A stretch of DNA of 64,000 nucleotides from Cyanocohniella sp. LLY (GTDB lineage: Bacteria > Cyanobacteriota > Cyanobacteriia > Cyanobacteriales > Nostocaceae), in contig JAKOMP010000019.1 in assembly GCA_022241785.1 (NCBI GenBank), forward strand, positions 1 to 64,000. Direction: 5' to 3'. This document shows, in pieces, positions 1 to 8,917 of the stretch. The notes under the pieces are model-generated. The model ran no database searches and had not been told where the DNA came from. It was given only the letters and a program-made list of their open reading frames with translations. Numbering within the stretch: the first letter of the stretch is position 1; each line of letters opens with the position of its first letter. The position numbers and the translations under genes are program-made.

Positions 1-10
1 GAGGAGAATA

Positions 11-162
11 AATGTCATTGCGAGGAGGAACGACGTTCGCGTAGCGTGTCGCTTTGCGACTCAGCAATCGCAAAGTCTCGCACTAAGAATAAAACCATGC
101 GATTGCTAGAGCCTCCGGCACGCTACGCGAACACTCCACTTCGTTGCGTTCGCAATGACATT
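11..162. repeat. Palindromic mini-element (MITE-like)
   Basis: The element is bounded by a 13-base perfect inverted repeat, AATGTCATTGCGA at 11-23 and its complement at 150-162. Nested inside are GTTCGCGTAGCGTG (35-48) with its complement (119-132), and AGCAATCGCA (63-72) with its complement (98-107). The whole unit can fold into one long hairpin. It has no coding capacity of its own. It forms the 3' end of the neighbouring minus-strand carboxypeptidase-like gene, so it probably inserted there. Related motifs (ACGAGACGCTGCGCG, CGCGTAGCGT) recur elsewhere in the window. Confidence 0.8.
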
Positions 163-942
163 CAAAAAAGTGGGATGCTCCCATTCTAATGTCCAAGCTT
201 CTAGATCAAATTTGATATCCCTACCTAGCTGTTTGAAACAGGCTGCTAAAGCCAGCCACGGTTTAATAAAAGCTTCATCGAAGGCATCCCCATCATATTT
301 ATCTAGCAAAACTCCCAAATCTAAGCGGAAAAATTTAGCGCTTTCTTCCTGATTTGGAAAATAATATAGGTAATTTAATCCTTGATTTGTCGCACTATGT
401 AAATCAATCAAGTAATCTGCATCTAAACTCAGATATTGGAGTTTGTAGCTAAACTGATCAGTGTAAGGTATGCTACTAGGAGAATGAACTTTTTCGGAAA
501 CTTTCCTAAATTCTTGCTGAATTTTCGTTAAATAATTTTTTCGGACGACATCTTGATGAAGATGAAGTTGAGATTTAGCAAAAGCGACTAAATCATTAGT
601 TTCTTTCTCGTAATCCCAAAAAATGCGATTCCAATCTCTAGCTTCGTAGAAACAAAATCGCCCTGGGGAAAAAACATGAGAACGTTCGTTAGTTCCCATA
701 GGATTACAAACTGGAACTAACCAAATTTCCCCAATTAATTCAGTCTCATTGAGGGTTAATAGAAATTCAATTAGTTGGTGAATAACGGCATTACCAGCAA
801 TTTCTGCCCCGTGTAAATTCGCTTGAATATAAACTTTTTTTCCTGGATGCTTGCCAATGAATTTGTATACTTGAAGAGACAGGCGATCGCCTGAAGCCAT
901 TTGGCGTAAAAAAACCGTTTCAATAATCGGAATCATAACCAT
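106..942 (-). CDS. Zinc carboxypeptidase / AstE-AspA-like protein, C-terminus altered by a repeat
   Basis: This resembles M14 / succinylglutamate desuccinylase-aspartoacylase metal hydrolases, which cleave amide bonds using one zinc. The zinc motif HGAE lies near the N-terminus (in the phrase ANLHGAEIAGN) and a second ligand His is plausible in IDLHSATNQG. The ATG at 942 is chosen because AAGGAG lies 5 bases upstream; the longer start on the ORF track would include that ribosome binding site. The motif expected to carry the catalytic Glu begins (EAWTLE), but the frame then runs into the mini-element and ends with residues encoded by the repeat (NVIANATKWSVRVACRRL). The protein is about 278 residues; I would expect a longer C-terminal domain from family knowledge. 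It is therefore probably truncated, possibly inactive. The substrate is unknown. Confidence 0.7.
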   Translation of the reverse strand: MVMIPIIETVFLRQMASGDRLSLQVYKFIGKHPGKKVYIQANLHGAEIAGNAVIHQLIEFLLTLNETELIGEIWLVPVCNPMGTNERSHVFSPGRFCFYEARDWNRIFWDYEKETNDLVAFAKSQLHLHQDVVRKNYLTKIQQEFRKVSEKVHSPSSIPYTDQFSYKLQYLSLDADYLIDLHSATNQGLNYLYYFPNQEESAKFFRLDLGVLLDKYDGDAFDEAFIKPWLALAACFKQLGRDIKFDLEAWTLEWEHPTFLNVIANATKWSVRVACRRL

Positions 943-1117
943 ATAACTCCTTTTTTTTACCAATAAATATTTAGTATATAATTAATTAACCAAATACCAG
1001 GCTTTAGCAATCTGTATAATTAAAGTAGTGGCAATCAAAAATTACGCAATTGATTTATATAATATCATTAATTGAACACTTAATAAAGTTAATTTTTATT
1101 CCATAAACTGAACCTCA

Positions 1118-3700
1118 ATGTGGCAATCAAGCAGTATAAAAATCACCAACAATCATCAAAATTCATTAAATTTTTTGAGTTTAACGAAATGTTTGACCAG
1201 AAACTTTCTCTATGAAGTAGACCTTCTAAGAATTGCTGCCAGCTTGAAGCAGGAGCAAAAACAGAAAAGGACACTAGGACAGTTTTTAACTCCTGCTCCC
1301 GTAGCAGAATTAATGACGGGAATGTTTAATAAACTTAATCTTTCTCAAATATCCTTAATTGATGCAGGAGCAGGATCTGGGTCATTACTTGCAGCCTTTG
1401 TGGCTAAACTTTGTACTCAGCAGCAACGTCCAGACAATTTAGAAATTGTTGCTTATGAAATTGATCCTTTCCTAATTAAATATTTGCATCAAACATTAGA
1501 ATTATGTGCAAAAGAATGTCAAAGAGTAGGTATTTCTTTAAATTACGAAATTCGAGAAAAAGACTTTATTGAGGATGCTGTCAGGCTTCTTCAGCCTAGT
1601 TTGTTTGATCATTCTGACAATTTAAGATTTACACACGCTATTATTAATCCCCCATATTTAAAAATTAATGCTCATTCTCAGGTTCGTACTTTGTTACGTT
1701 CTCTGGGTTTAGAAACCAGCAATCTCTATTCAGGTTTTATAGCTGCTACATCTCAACTTCTCCAATCAGGGGGGGAGCTTGTAGCTATTTCGCCACGTAG
1801 TTTTTGTAATGGGCCATATTTTAAGGATTTCCGAAAAATGTTTTTGGCAATGATGGCTTTAGAAAAGATACATCTTTTTGAATCTCGACAAGAAAGTTTT
1901 AGTGATGATGAGGTTTTGCAGGAGACAATCATTATTCATGCTACAAAACAAAAACAGAAATTTGACACCGTACTCATCACAACAAGTAGGAGTACTGAAG
2001 ATGATTTTATTATGTCTAATAACTTGGCTTATGGGGAGGTAGTCCACTCCAACGACTCGCAACAATTCATTCGCATTATTCCAGATACATTAAGTCAGCA
2101 GGTAGTTCAACAAATAGCAAATTTTACTTGCACATTAAAAGACATCGGCTTAACAGTATCAACGGGACGTGTTGTAGATTTTCGCGTAAAAGAATATCTG
2201 CGTTTAAACCTAGAAAAAGACAGTCTTCCTTTAATTTATCCAGTAAATTTATTTAAAGGATATGTAGAATATCCTCAAACAACGAGGAAATCTCAAGCCT
2301 TAGTATATACAGAAAAAACCGCTTCACTTCTAGTACCGAATGAACATTATGTTTTGACTAAACGCTTCTCTCCAAAAGAGGAAAAAAAACGAGTGGTAGC
2401 TGCTGTATATAATGCTAACCAAATGTGTTATCCCTGGGTAGGTTTTGAAAATCATCTGAATTATTTTCACCAGGAAGGAAAAGGACTTAATCTTACCCTA
2501 GCACGCGGTCTTGCTGCCTATCTTAACTCAACCCTCATCGATACATTTTTTCGATTATTTAATGGTCATACTCAAGTTAATGCAACTGATTTACAAAATC
2601 TAAAATACCCTAAAATAGAACAACTTATATCCCTGGGAGGACGAATTGGAGAAAATTTTCCATCACAGAGGGAAATTGATGAACTTATGGAAGAGGAATT
2701 ACTGAGTATGACAAATCAGTCGGAAAACAATTTTTTAATAATCAAAACTCGTATTGATGAAGCACTGCAAATATTAGTTGAACTTGAGCTTCCCAAGGCA
2801 CAACTCAATGAATGTTCAGCATTGACCCTTCTGGCTTTACTTGCTTTGAAGCCCACTGATTCATGGAAAACTGCTGCATCTCCGTTGATGGGAATCACAC
2901 CAATGATGGAATTTATGGCACAGTACTATGGCAAAACATATAAACCGAATACTCGTGAAACTGTTCGTCGCCAAACAATCCATCAATTCTTAGACGCGAC
3001 TTTAGTTATTGCCAATCCTGATGTTCCTGAACGTCCTATTAATAGTCCAAAGACAGTATATCAGATTGAAGAAAGTGCGCTGGAATTACTACGCACTTAT
3101 GGAACTAATGAGTGGAAAAAGAGCCTTCGCACTTATCTTTCTTCAGTTGAAAGTTTGAAAAAACAATATGCTCAAGAGCGCGAACTATTACGTATTCCTA
3201 TAATAGTTGAAGGAGAGTTAAAAACTTTATCACCAGGTGGACAGAATATTCTGATTGAAAAGATTATTAAGGAGTTTGCACAACGGTTTACACCTGGAGG
3301 AAAACTGATTTATGTTGGTGATACTGATGAAAAATTTGCGTATTTTAATGAAATCGCATTAAAAAATTTAGGTGTTACTATCAATTCTCATGGTAAAATG
3401 CCTGATGTGATTATCCATCACATAAACAATGATTGGCTAGTCTTAATTGAAGCTGTCACTTCTCATGGCCCAATTAATCCTAAGAGAAAGAAAGAACTTG
3501 CAACTCTCTTTGCTAATACAAAAATTCCCCTGGTAATGGTAACTACATTTCTGAGCCGTAAAGCTATGGTTGAGTATTTGGCAGAAGTGGCGTGGGAAAC
3601 AGATGTCTGGGTTGCGGAAGATGCTACCCACCTGATTCATTTTAATGGTGAGTATTTGTTACAGGCTTATAAGGTAGATAAAAATTCTGACTCAGAATAA
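1118..3700 (+). CDS. Fused N6-adenine methyltransferase / BsuBI-PstI-type restriction endonuclease
   Basis: This single 860-residue protein appears to hold both halves of a restriction-modification system. The N-terminal half is a class I N6-adenine methyltransferase: a GQFLTP lead-in, the AdoMet motif DAGAGSGS near residues 82-89, and the catalytic motif NPPY near 177-180. From about residue 545 it resembles the helical N-domain of BsuBI/PstI endonucleases. From about 700 to the end it carries the nuclease domain (VEGELKTLSPGGQN, GDTDEK, then PDV near 762 and IEAVTSHGPINPKRK near 778), which fits a PD-(D/E)XK-type centre. BsuBI and PstI recognise CTGCAG and are normally separate M and R genes, so a CTGCAG specificity is only an inference. 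The start codon is uncertain because no clear ribosome site precedes 1118. It stands alone, without a specificity subunit or controller gene nearby. Confidence 0.85.
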   Translation: MWQSSSIKITNNHQNSLNFLSLTKCLTRNFLYEVDLLRIAASLKQEQKQKRTLGQFLTPAPVAELMTGMFNKLNLSQISLIDAGAGSGSLLAAFVAKLCTQQQRPDNLEIVAYEIDPFLIKYLHQTLELCAKECQRVGISLNYEIREKDFIEDAVRLLQPSLFDHSDNLRFTHAIINPPYLKINAHSQVRTLLRSLGLETSNLYSGFIAATSQLLQSGGELVAISPRSFCNGPYFKDFRKMFLAMMALEKIHLFESRQESFSDDEVLQETIIIHATKQKQKFDTVLITTSRSTEDDFIMSNNLAYGEVVHSNDSQQFIRIIPDTLSQQVVQQIANFTCTLKDIGLTVSTGRVVDFRVKEYLRLNLEKDSLPLIYPVNLFKGYVEYPQTTRKSQALVYTEKTASLLVPNEHYVLTKRFSPKEEKKRVVAAVYNANQMCYPWVGFENHLNYFHQEGKGLNLTLARGLAAYLNSTLIDTFFRLFNGHTQVNATDLQNLKYPKIEQLISLGGRIGENFPSQREIDELMEEELLSMTNQSENNFLIIKTRIDEALQILVELELPKAQLNECSALTLLALLALKPTDSWKTAASPLMGITPMMEFMAQYYGKTYKPNTRETVRRQTIHQFLDATLVIANPDVPERPINSPKTVYQIEESALELLRTYGTNEWKKSLRTYLSSVESLKKQYAQERELLRIPIIVEGELKTLSPGGQNILIEKIIKEFAQRFTPGGKLIYVGDTDEKFAYFNEIALKNLGVTINSHGKMPDVIIHHINNDWLVLIEAVTSHGPINPKRKKELATLFANTKIPLVMVTTFLSRKAMVEYLAEVAWETDVWVAEDATHLIHFNGEYLLQAYKVDKNSDSE

Positions 3701-3775
3701 CCACAAACCGAATCATTTTATTTGATATAGTTTCCCCCCAGTCCAACTTTTCGAGCCAACGTCCGCGCAGTGGTA

Positions 3776-4441
3776 CTAGTCCAACTGACTAGGTGTCATT
3801 TCTACTTTTGCTGGTGATAGCGGTGGACGCAGACATAAATAAATTAAGGGGCCAAATAATGGGATTAAGGAGGTTAACCAGAAAACTGGCTGATTTTTCC
3901 AACCGCGACGTGCCATATCATCTCCTAGTAATGAGGGAAATAATAGACACAGCAGACAGAAATCTAAACTCATGACATGGATGAAACGGCTGGTTTGCCA
4001 CTGCTGCACAAAATCGCCCCAATCGCCTTGTAAACCGTAAGCAACTAAAATCGCTGCGGCTATAGTCAAGACAATACCAGTGATGCGAGAATCTAGAAAT
4101 TTGAGCAAGAGATTTTTTTGCCCAACAAACTCTTGATTGGGATTTCGGAGAATTAAATAAGGCAAAAGGGCAAAAGCACCAACGGCAAAAGCAGCAGTAG
4201 CGAAAGGCCAAGCTAGTATTTTTTGACTTCTACCATCAATAAATAATACTGCACTGTAGATGAGAGGCCAGATGCCCATGACATTGAATAGGGCAATGAC
4301 TAGAGGGTTAATACCTTGCCATTGTCCCATAGATAGGTTTTGGATCAACTCAAATGTATTTGGTTGATCGGGAGGTGCAAAAATAAATGCATAGGTAATA
4401 AATCCTAGCCATAGCACCCCAAAAGTAATTTTTCTGAGCAT
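3776..4441 (-). CDS. Conserved cyanobacterial multi-pass membrane protein
   Basis: The protein has 221 residues and about six hydrophobic segments: an N-terminal helix (ITFGVLWLGFITYAFIFA), then helices around residues 45-70, 78-98, 118-136, 155-172 and 185-205. No catalytic motif is recognised. It starts only 12 bases after the hrcA stop on the same strand, so it is probably the second gene of an hrcA operon, although nothing in the sequence links it to heat shock. I do not recognise a function. The ORF track entries 3793..3975 and 3918..4211 are shadows of it. Confidence 0.75.
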   Translation of the reverse strand: MLRKITFGVLWLGFITYAFIFAPPDQPNTFELIQNLSMGQWQGINPLVIALFNVMGIWPLIYSAVLFIDGRSQKILAWPFATAAFAVGAFALLPYLILRNPNQEFVGQKNLLLKFLDSRITGIVLTIAAAILVAYGLQGDWGDFVQQWQTSRFIHVMSLDFCLLCLLFPSLLGDDMARRGWKNQPVFWLTSLIPLFGPLIYLCLRPPLSPAKVEMTPSQLD

Positions 4442-4453
4442 CTTCTCAACAAA

Positions 4454-5551
4454 TTAACTAAAAGCTTCCGAGAGGTAATCAGCTGCTGCTGCTACCACTG
4501 CGATCGCACCTTCGTAATCTAGGCGTGTCGGCCCTAATACTCCCACACTTCCGACAGGTAGTAAACCCCGGCGATAGGTAGAAGAAATCAAAGTACAGGT
4601 ACGTATCGGCTCTAGTGGGTTTTCGGCTCCAATGCGAACGGTTACCCTGGACTTACCAGCCTCTTCTGTCTCCGGTTCCTCAAAGATTAATCGCCATAGC
4701 TGGTCTTGTTCTTCTTCCAGCAGGTGGATAATTGTCTGTACTTGCTGTAATTGAGAAAATTCTGGCTGACGCAACACCTCGGCTACACCCCGAACCATAA
4801 TTTGGGTGGTATTTGGTGCTAGAGTGCGTCGGGTTAATTCGGCAACTGAATTTTTCAAAAATTCACCATAACGCTGGAACTCTTGATCTAATTCGCTCCA
4901 GTCTAAACTAGCTAATTCTAATAAACTCCGGCCCCGCAAATGGGTATTCAAAAAGTTAGAGACAATTTGCAATTCATGGTCTATCACCTCTGGATCTGGT
5001 TGTGTTTCTACATTAACTGGTGATAAATCCATCAACCTAGAATGAGTTTCGTAAGCATCCGTCACCACAATCAGCATGATTCGTCCGACTTCAATTTGCA
5101 TCAATTGCAAATGTCGCAAAGTTGCTGTGTTGGTTTGCGGCATGGTAATCAAGCTAATGCAACCACTCAAAGTTGCTAAAATTTGTGCAGCTCCTTGTAA
5201 TGTGGCTTCCAAACTCCAATCTTCCCATTGCAGACGCTGTTGCAGTGCTAATTCTACTTCTTTAGTTAAAAATTCCGTGCGCGTAACGTCTCGTAAAGAA
5301 GGTGTAATTAGCTGGTCAACATAAATGCGATAGCCTGAGTCCGAAGGTACTCTGCCGGCGGATGTGTGTGGTTGGTAAAGTAACCCAGATTTCTCTAAGA
5401 CACCCATCACATTGCGAATTGTGGCTGAACTCACACCCAGGTCGTACTCCTCGACCAACGCTTTTGAACCAACCGGCTCTGCCGTAGCGATGTAGTGACG
5501 TACCGTTGCCCAAAGTATATGCTGTTGTCGATTTGTCAACTGGACTTCCAT
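4454..5551 (-). CDS. hrcA: Heat-inducible transcription repressor HrcA
   Basis: HrcA represses chaperone genes (groESL, sometimes dnaK) by binding the CIRCE inverted repeat. The N-terminal winged helix is clear: [25 protein letters not shown], followed by [12 protein letters not shown] and the wing [18 protein letters not shown]. The rest (about residues 80-365) matches the HrcA dimerisation and GAF-like region, ending with a typical [21 protein letters not shown]. The length of 365 is normal for the family. No CIRCE element (TTAGCACTC-N9-GAGTGCTAA) was seen upstream, so autoregulation is not evident here, and groE genes are not in the window. It is followed closely by the membrane protein gene. 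Confidence 0.95.
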   Translation of the reverse strand: MEVQLTNRQQHILWATVRHYIATAEPVGSKALVEEYDLGVSSATIRNVMGVLEKSGLLYQPHTSAGRVPSDSGYRIYVDQLITPSLRDVTRTEFLTKEVELALQQRLQWEDWSLEATLQGAAQILATLSGCISLITMPQTNTATLRHLQLMQIEVGRIMLIVVTDAYETHSRLMDLSPVNVETQPDPEVIDHELQIVSNFLNTHLRGRSLLELASLDWSELDQEFQRYGEFLKNSVAELTRRTLAPNTTQIMVRGVAEVLRQPEFSQLQQVQTIIHLLEEEQDQLWRLIFEEPETEEAGKSRVTVRIGAENPLEPIRTCTLISSTYRRGLLPVGSVGVLGPTRLDYEGAIAVVAAAADYLSEAFS

Positions 5552-5875
5552 AGGATATGTTTTGCTGAACGCAAATTTTAATCAAACTTTAAAAAAATTT
5601 GGGATTTGAAAGCCAAAAAGTTAAATAATAATTAATTAAGATAGCAAGTTATATAATTTTATTGTAGTTGCGAAAGGTAAAGTTCTGTGATTAGTGTTGC
5701 TATAGCTTGACTGTTGTTAACCACGATAAGTTCGCTGGATCTGATTATTAGGAGTTTTTCCGTATTTTTGCAGCTTCTTTTCCAAAAAGCTGTATTTTAT
5801 ACTACTACTTTTTAGTAGAAGTTAATATATATAGCTTCAGTAAATGTACCCTGATATACAGATTGAGGAATTTTA

Positions 5876-5950
5876 ACCCTAATAATTTCCTGAAATATTA
5901 GGGTATCAAAGATAGCACTGTTGAGATGGTGTTACTATGACATCTCAACA
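5876..5950 (-). terminator. Two adjacent hairpins downstream of the rhodanese gene
   Basis: Two perfect stems lie just past the rhodanese stop codon: TGTTGAGATG/CATCTCAACA (5919-5928 with 5941-5950, 12-base loop) and ACCCTAATA/TATTAGGGT (5876-5884 with 5896-5904, 11-base loop). Neither is followed by a strong run of T on the minus strand, so termination is only a likely role; they could also stabilise the 3' end of the mRNA. The rest of the hrcA-rhodanese gap (5552-5875) is AT-rich and shows nothing else I can name. Confidence 0.4.
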
Positions 5951-5960
5951 ATTTGGTCAG

Positions 5961-6320
5961 CTAATATTGGGGAACTGAAGAGTCAACTAATAGAGAATAG
6001 GCATCAATCCCACCAGCAATATTTTTCACATTTGTGAAACCTTGAACCATTAACCACTGACACATTTGGGCAGAACGAATGCCGTGGTGACAAAGCACGA
6101 GGGTTTCCGCTTGGGGATTGAACATCGTCGGAACTTGATCGCCCCATTCCACAAATTCGCTCAGGGGTAAGTTAACAAAGCCTTCAATGCTCGCGATAGC
6201 TAATTCTTGCGGTTCGCGCACATCTACTAACTGAATAGTTGCATCATTAGAAGACAGACGTTGCGCCAGTTCCTCTACACTAATCTGAGTAATGCTTAGA
6301 CCAGAAGGATTCCCTGTCAT
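5961..6320 (-). CDS. Single-domain rhodanese-like protein
   Basis: This is a 119-residue protein made of one rhodanese domain, which carries sulfane sulfur on an active-site cysteine. The conserved opening LVDVREPQELAIASIEG and the active-site loop with Cys (LCHHGIRSAQMCQWL) are both present, followed by the closing IAGGIDAYSL. The loop HHGIRS is typical of small cytosolic rhodaneses of the GlpE/PspE/MoeB-C type. No signal peptide is seen. It is an isolated gene with a repeat-rich upstream region, and the physiological sulfur acceptor cannot be told from the context. Confidence 0.9.
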   Translation of the reverse strand: MTGNPSGLSITQISVEELAQRLSSNDATIQLVDVREPQELAIASIEGFVNLPLSEFVEWGDQVPTMFNPQAETLVLCHHGIRSAQMCQWLMVQGFTNVKNIAGGIDAYSLLVDSSVPQY

Positions 6321-6392
6321 GCGTTTTTTGTAAACAACCTTATCTTCCTTATGGTGACAGAAAATTCTTCCCCTAGCATGAGCATCTATTAC

Positions 6393-6487
6393 TAGGGGAG
6401 TGGGGAGTGTACTTCTCTACGAGACGCTGCGCGAACGACTGCGCTCAGTAACCGGGGAGTGGGGAGTGGGGAGTGGGGAGTAGGGGG
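6393..6487. repeat. Heptameric short tandem repeats plus a dispersed repeat
   Basis: The run GGGGAGTGGGGAGTG (7-base unit GGGGAGT) is repeated about five times near 6452-6483, with a shorter run near 6399-6409. Between them is CTTCTCTACGAGACGCTGCGCG, a motif that recurs near 11733, 30031 and (reversed) 44040. Such short tandemly repeated sequences are well known in heterocystous cyanobacteria. They lie in the divergent intergenic region between the rhodanese gene and the DUF3352 gene. Confidence 0.85.
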
Positions 6488-6592
6488 GAAAGACTTTGCA
6501 GTATTACTGTCATCTTTTTTCTTTTCTTCTTAGTCACCACTTCCAACAAATGAGGCTTTCTGGTTAAATGGCTGTAAAACTGCTGGTTTAGT

Positions 6593-8248
6593 ATGTCTAA
6601 TGTAAGTAGTCAACGTTCATTATTTGGTTTCTTGGTTGCAGGAGCGATCGCTTTGCTAGTTGCGATCGCCGGTTTTTGGTTTTTCGCTAGAAGTCCGGCT
6701 AGATTGGCTTCTAGTTCCCAGCCTGGTGCTGCCATATTTGTGTCGAAACTGGCTCCGGTGATGGTTTCTTTGCTGGCGAATCCTGATAAATTACAGGCTT
6801 TGGAGCGTGAAGGAGAGTTATCTCAGATCAAAACTAGTTTATTTGCTAAGAGTGGCATCGATTACAAACAAGATATTCAACCCTGGCTAGGAAATGAAAT
6901 TACTCTTTCTGTGACTACCTTGGATATTGACCGCGATGCGGAGAATGGCAAGCAACCAGGGTATCTTATGGCACTAGCCACTGATAAACCAGAGAAAAGT
7001 CGCGAGTTTTTAGATTTGTTGTTTTCTCGGCGGGTGTTATCTGGTGCCAACTTGGCTGTTGAACAATATGAAGGCGCAAAGCTGATTTATGACGATTCCC
7101 TACCACAGCAGGATGCCCTTGCTGGTGCAGTTGTGGATGGCTTTGTATTGTTTGCCAATGATCCTAAGGTGCTGCGAGATGCGATTAATAATGTCCAAGC
7201 ACCTGATCTGAATTTGAGTAGTTCCCCCCAATACCAAAAAGCTGTCGAAAAATTGCCCCAGTCAGCCTTTGCTACGACTTTTTTTAATCTGCCGATTTTG
7301 GCAGAATGGCAAGGTTTAGAATTACCCGAAGCCACCTATGATAGTCAAATTATTTCTTTGTCGTTGAACTCCAAGGGCATTCTGGCAGAAACTAACTTTT
7401 TGACGAACTCGGAAATTCTGCCTTTATCCCCAACCCTAGATAAACCTGTAGGAGCATTAGAGTATGTTCCTGCGGCTGCAAGTATGGTAATTGCTAGTTC
7501 TGATTTACAAAATTTGGGTAATAGTGATTTAGCCCAAGTGTGGACACAGGTGAAAACAGCCGTATCTGGTTCTGGGACAGATATTATTTCCAGATTGGTA
7601 CAACCACTGACAGAACTACAGAAAACCAAGGATATTAACTTGGCAGAAGATATATTTAGCTGGGTAAAAGGAGAATACGCCTTAGCATTGTTACCCCAAG
7701 AAGGACAAAGTAATCCTGATTGGATTTTTGTGGTCGAAAGATTAGAAAATGTACCAGAAGGTATATCTCATTTAGATGCGATCGCTTCAGATCATGGGCT
7801 AAATATTAGTTCTTTCAACTTGAATCAACAAAAAATTTCCGCCTGGACGGAGTTAAGGGCGGCGACTCAACAAACCGATACCAAAAAACGTCCCACCTTT
7901 GCCATTGAGGCTAAAGTCCAGGGAGTACATACCACTCTGGGAGATTACGAAATTTTCGCCTCCAACTTGGAAACGTTAAACGAAGTAATTACAGCCAAGA
8001 AAAATTCTTTGATTAACGATCGCAATTTCCAAGACAGTATCGCGGCTATTCCCCAACCCAATCAAGGGTATATATATCTGGACTGGCAAAAAAGCCAAAC
8101 TCTGTTAGAGCGTCAACTACCGATTCTCAAGCTAGTAGAAGTAGTTGGTAAACCCATTTTTAACAACCTGCGATCGCTGACTGTTAGTAGTTATGGTCAT
8201 GATACAGGATTGCTTAAAGGCGATGTGTTATTCCGATTCCATAACTGA
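6593..8248 (+). CDS. DUF3352 domain protein, membrane-anchored
   Basis: The protein has 551 residues with one N-terminal membrane anchor (FLVAGAIALLVAIAGFWFF, about residues 13-31). The remainder is a large predicted extracytoplasmic domain of the DUF3352 type, recognisable from AIFVSKLAPVMVSLLANPDKL and from the repeated pattern of allowing a small-protein total through EITLSVTTLDID and GYLMALATDKPEKSREFL. The function of this cyanobacterial family is unknown. No enzymatic motif is visible. It is transcribed alone, divergent from the rhodanese gene. It contains several HIP1 sites and ordinary cyanobacterial codon use, so it is probably a resident gene. Confidence 0.85.
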   Translation: MSNVSSQRSLFGFLVAGAIALLVAIAGFWFFARSPARLASSSQPGAAIFVSKLAPVMVSLLANPDKLQALEREGELSQIKTSLFAKSGIDYKQDIQPWLGNEITLSVTTLDIDRDAENGKQPGYLMALATDKPEKSREFLDLLFSRRVLSGANLAVEQYEGAKLIYDDSLPQQDALAGAVVDGFVLFANDPKVLRDAINNVQAPDLNLSSSPQYQKAVEKLPQSAFATTFFNLPILAEWQGLELPEATYDSQIISLSLNSKGILAETNFLTNSEILPLSPTLDKPVGALEYVPAAASMVIASSDLQNLGNSDLAQVWTQVKTAVSGSGTDIISRLVQPLTELQKTKDINLAEDIFSWVKGEYALALLPQEGQSNPDWIFVVERLENVPEGISHLDAIASDHGLNISSFNLNQQKISAWTELRAATQQTDTKKRPTFAIEAKVQGVHTTLGDYEIFASNLETLNEVITAKKNSLINDRNFQDSIAAIPQPNQGYIYLDWQKSQTLLERQLPILKLVEVVGKPIFNNLRSLTVSSYGHDTGLLKGDVLFRFHN

Positions 8249-8652
8249 TAAATTCTCTGGGAGGGAAAAATACTAGAAATATTTTTAGGAACTGGAAAAG
8301 TAGCTAATATCAGGAATTAACACTCTTGTAGCCAGCAAAACAAGCTTACTCACCCTGAGCCATATACCTAAAACGTAGTTATTGCTACATACACTAGCAA
8401 TAACCACATATACCATTAGAAAAAACTTGCACTCAAACTAAGTTCAGGACAAATACTTGTTCTGCTGGTTGGTCTTGGCATTTCATCACCAGACATGCAA
8501 ATGATCTATCGAGAATTAAGTAATTGTGCTGTTTTACTTAGTAGTTCTGCTCACACATACTAGGGAGATAAAAAATTATCCCACAAGGCCGAGGCAGGTA
8601 TTGACAAAAATCTGCCATTATGCAAAATAAGCGAAACGCAAAGGAGTTTGCT
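8249..8652. other. Intergenic region without recognised gene
   Basis: About 400 bases between the DUF3352 gene and the next small gene. I found no tRNA-like cloverleaf, no strong hairpin with a T tail and no coding-looking frame. AAAGGAG at the right end is the ribosome binding site of the following gene. Confidence 0.6.
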
Positions 8653-8916
8653 ATGCAGCGACAAATGTGCTGGTTATCTAAGTCCGGCAGTGATGGAGAG
8701 AAAATTTTGCATTTGCAAGCCTCACCTAATCAGCCTTGGCGACCCTACACAGCTTTTCCTCAATTTGCAGTACCAGATTACCAAATCCCTGGTGGCTCAA
8801 AAGGTTGGGCAACTTATCAAAAACTTCTGAAAGCAGGCTGGACTCTAGTACATAGCGCACGGGCAAACGAATTTGGTAGCAGCAGCTATGTCGAATCAAG
8901 ACTGCAAAATTCATAA
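8653..8916 (+). CDS. Small conserved-looking protein of unknown function
   Basis: This 87-residue protein starts at the internal ATG at 8653, not at the 8620 ATG on the ORF track, because AAAGGAG lies 6 bases before it. It is soluble, rich in aromatic and polar residues (MQRQMCWLSKSG, PNQPWRPYTAFPQF, GWATYQKLLKAGWTLVHS). The closing half looks like a compact domain that could mix with a GWxxYxxLLxxGWxL motif. I do not recognise the family. Its stop lies 2 bases from the convergent ggt stop codon, so the pair share almost no terminator space. Confidence 0.6.
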   Translation: MQRQMCWLSKSGSDGEKILHLQASPNQPWRPYTAFPQFAVPDYQIPGGSKGWATYQKLLKAGWTLVHSARANEFGSSSYVESRLQNS

Positions 8917-8917
8917 T

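Noticed and set aside
155-352. 65-residue ORF on the plus strand
   Set aside because: It is the antisense shadow of the AstE-like gene and starts within the mini-element.
6393-6487. Possible CRISPR-like array
   Set aside because: The units are 7 bases, directly abutting and without unique spacers, so they are short tandem repeats.
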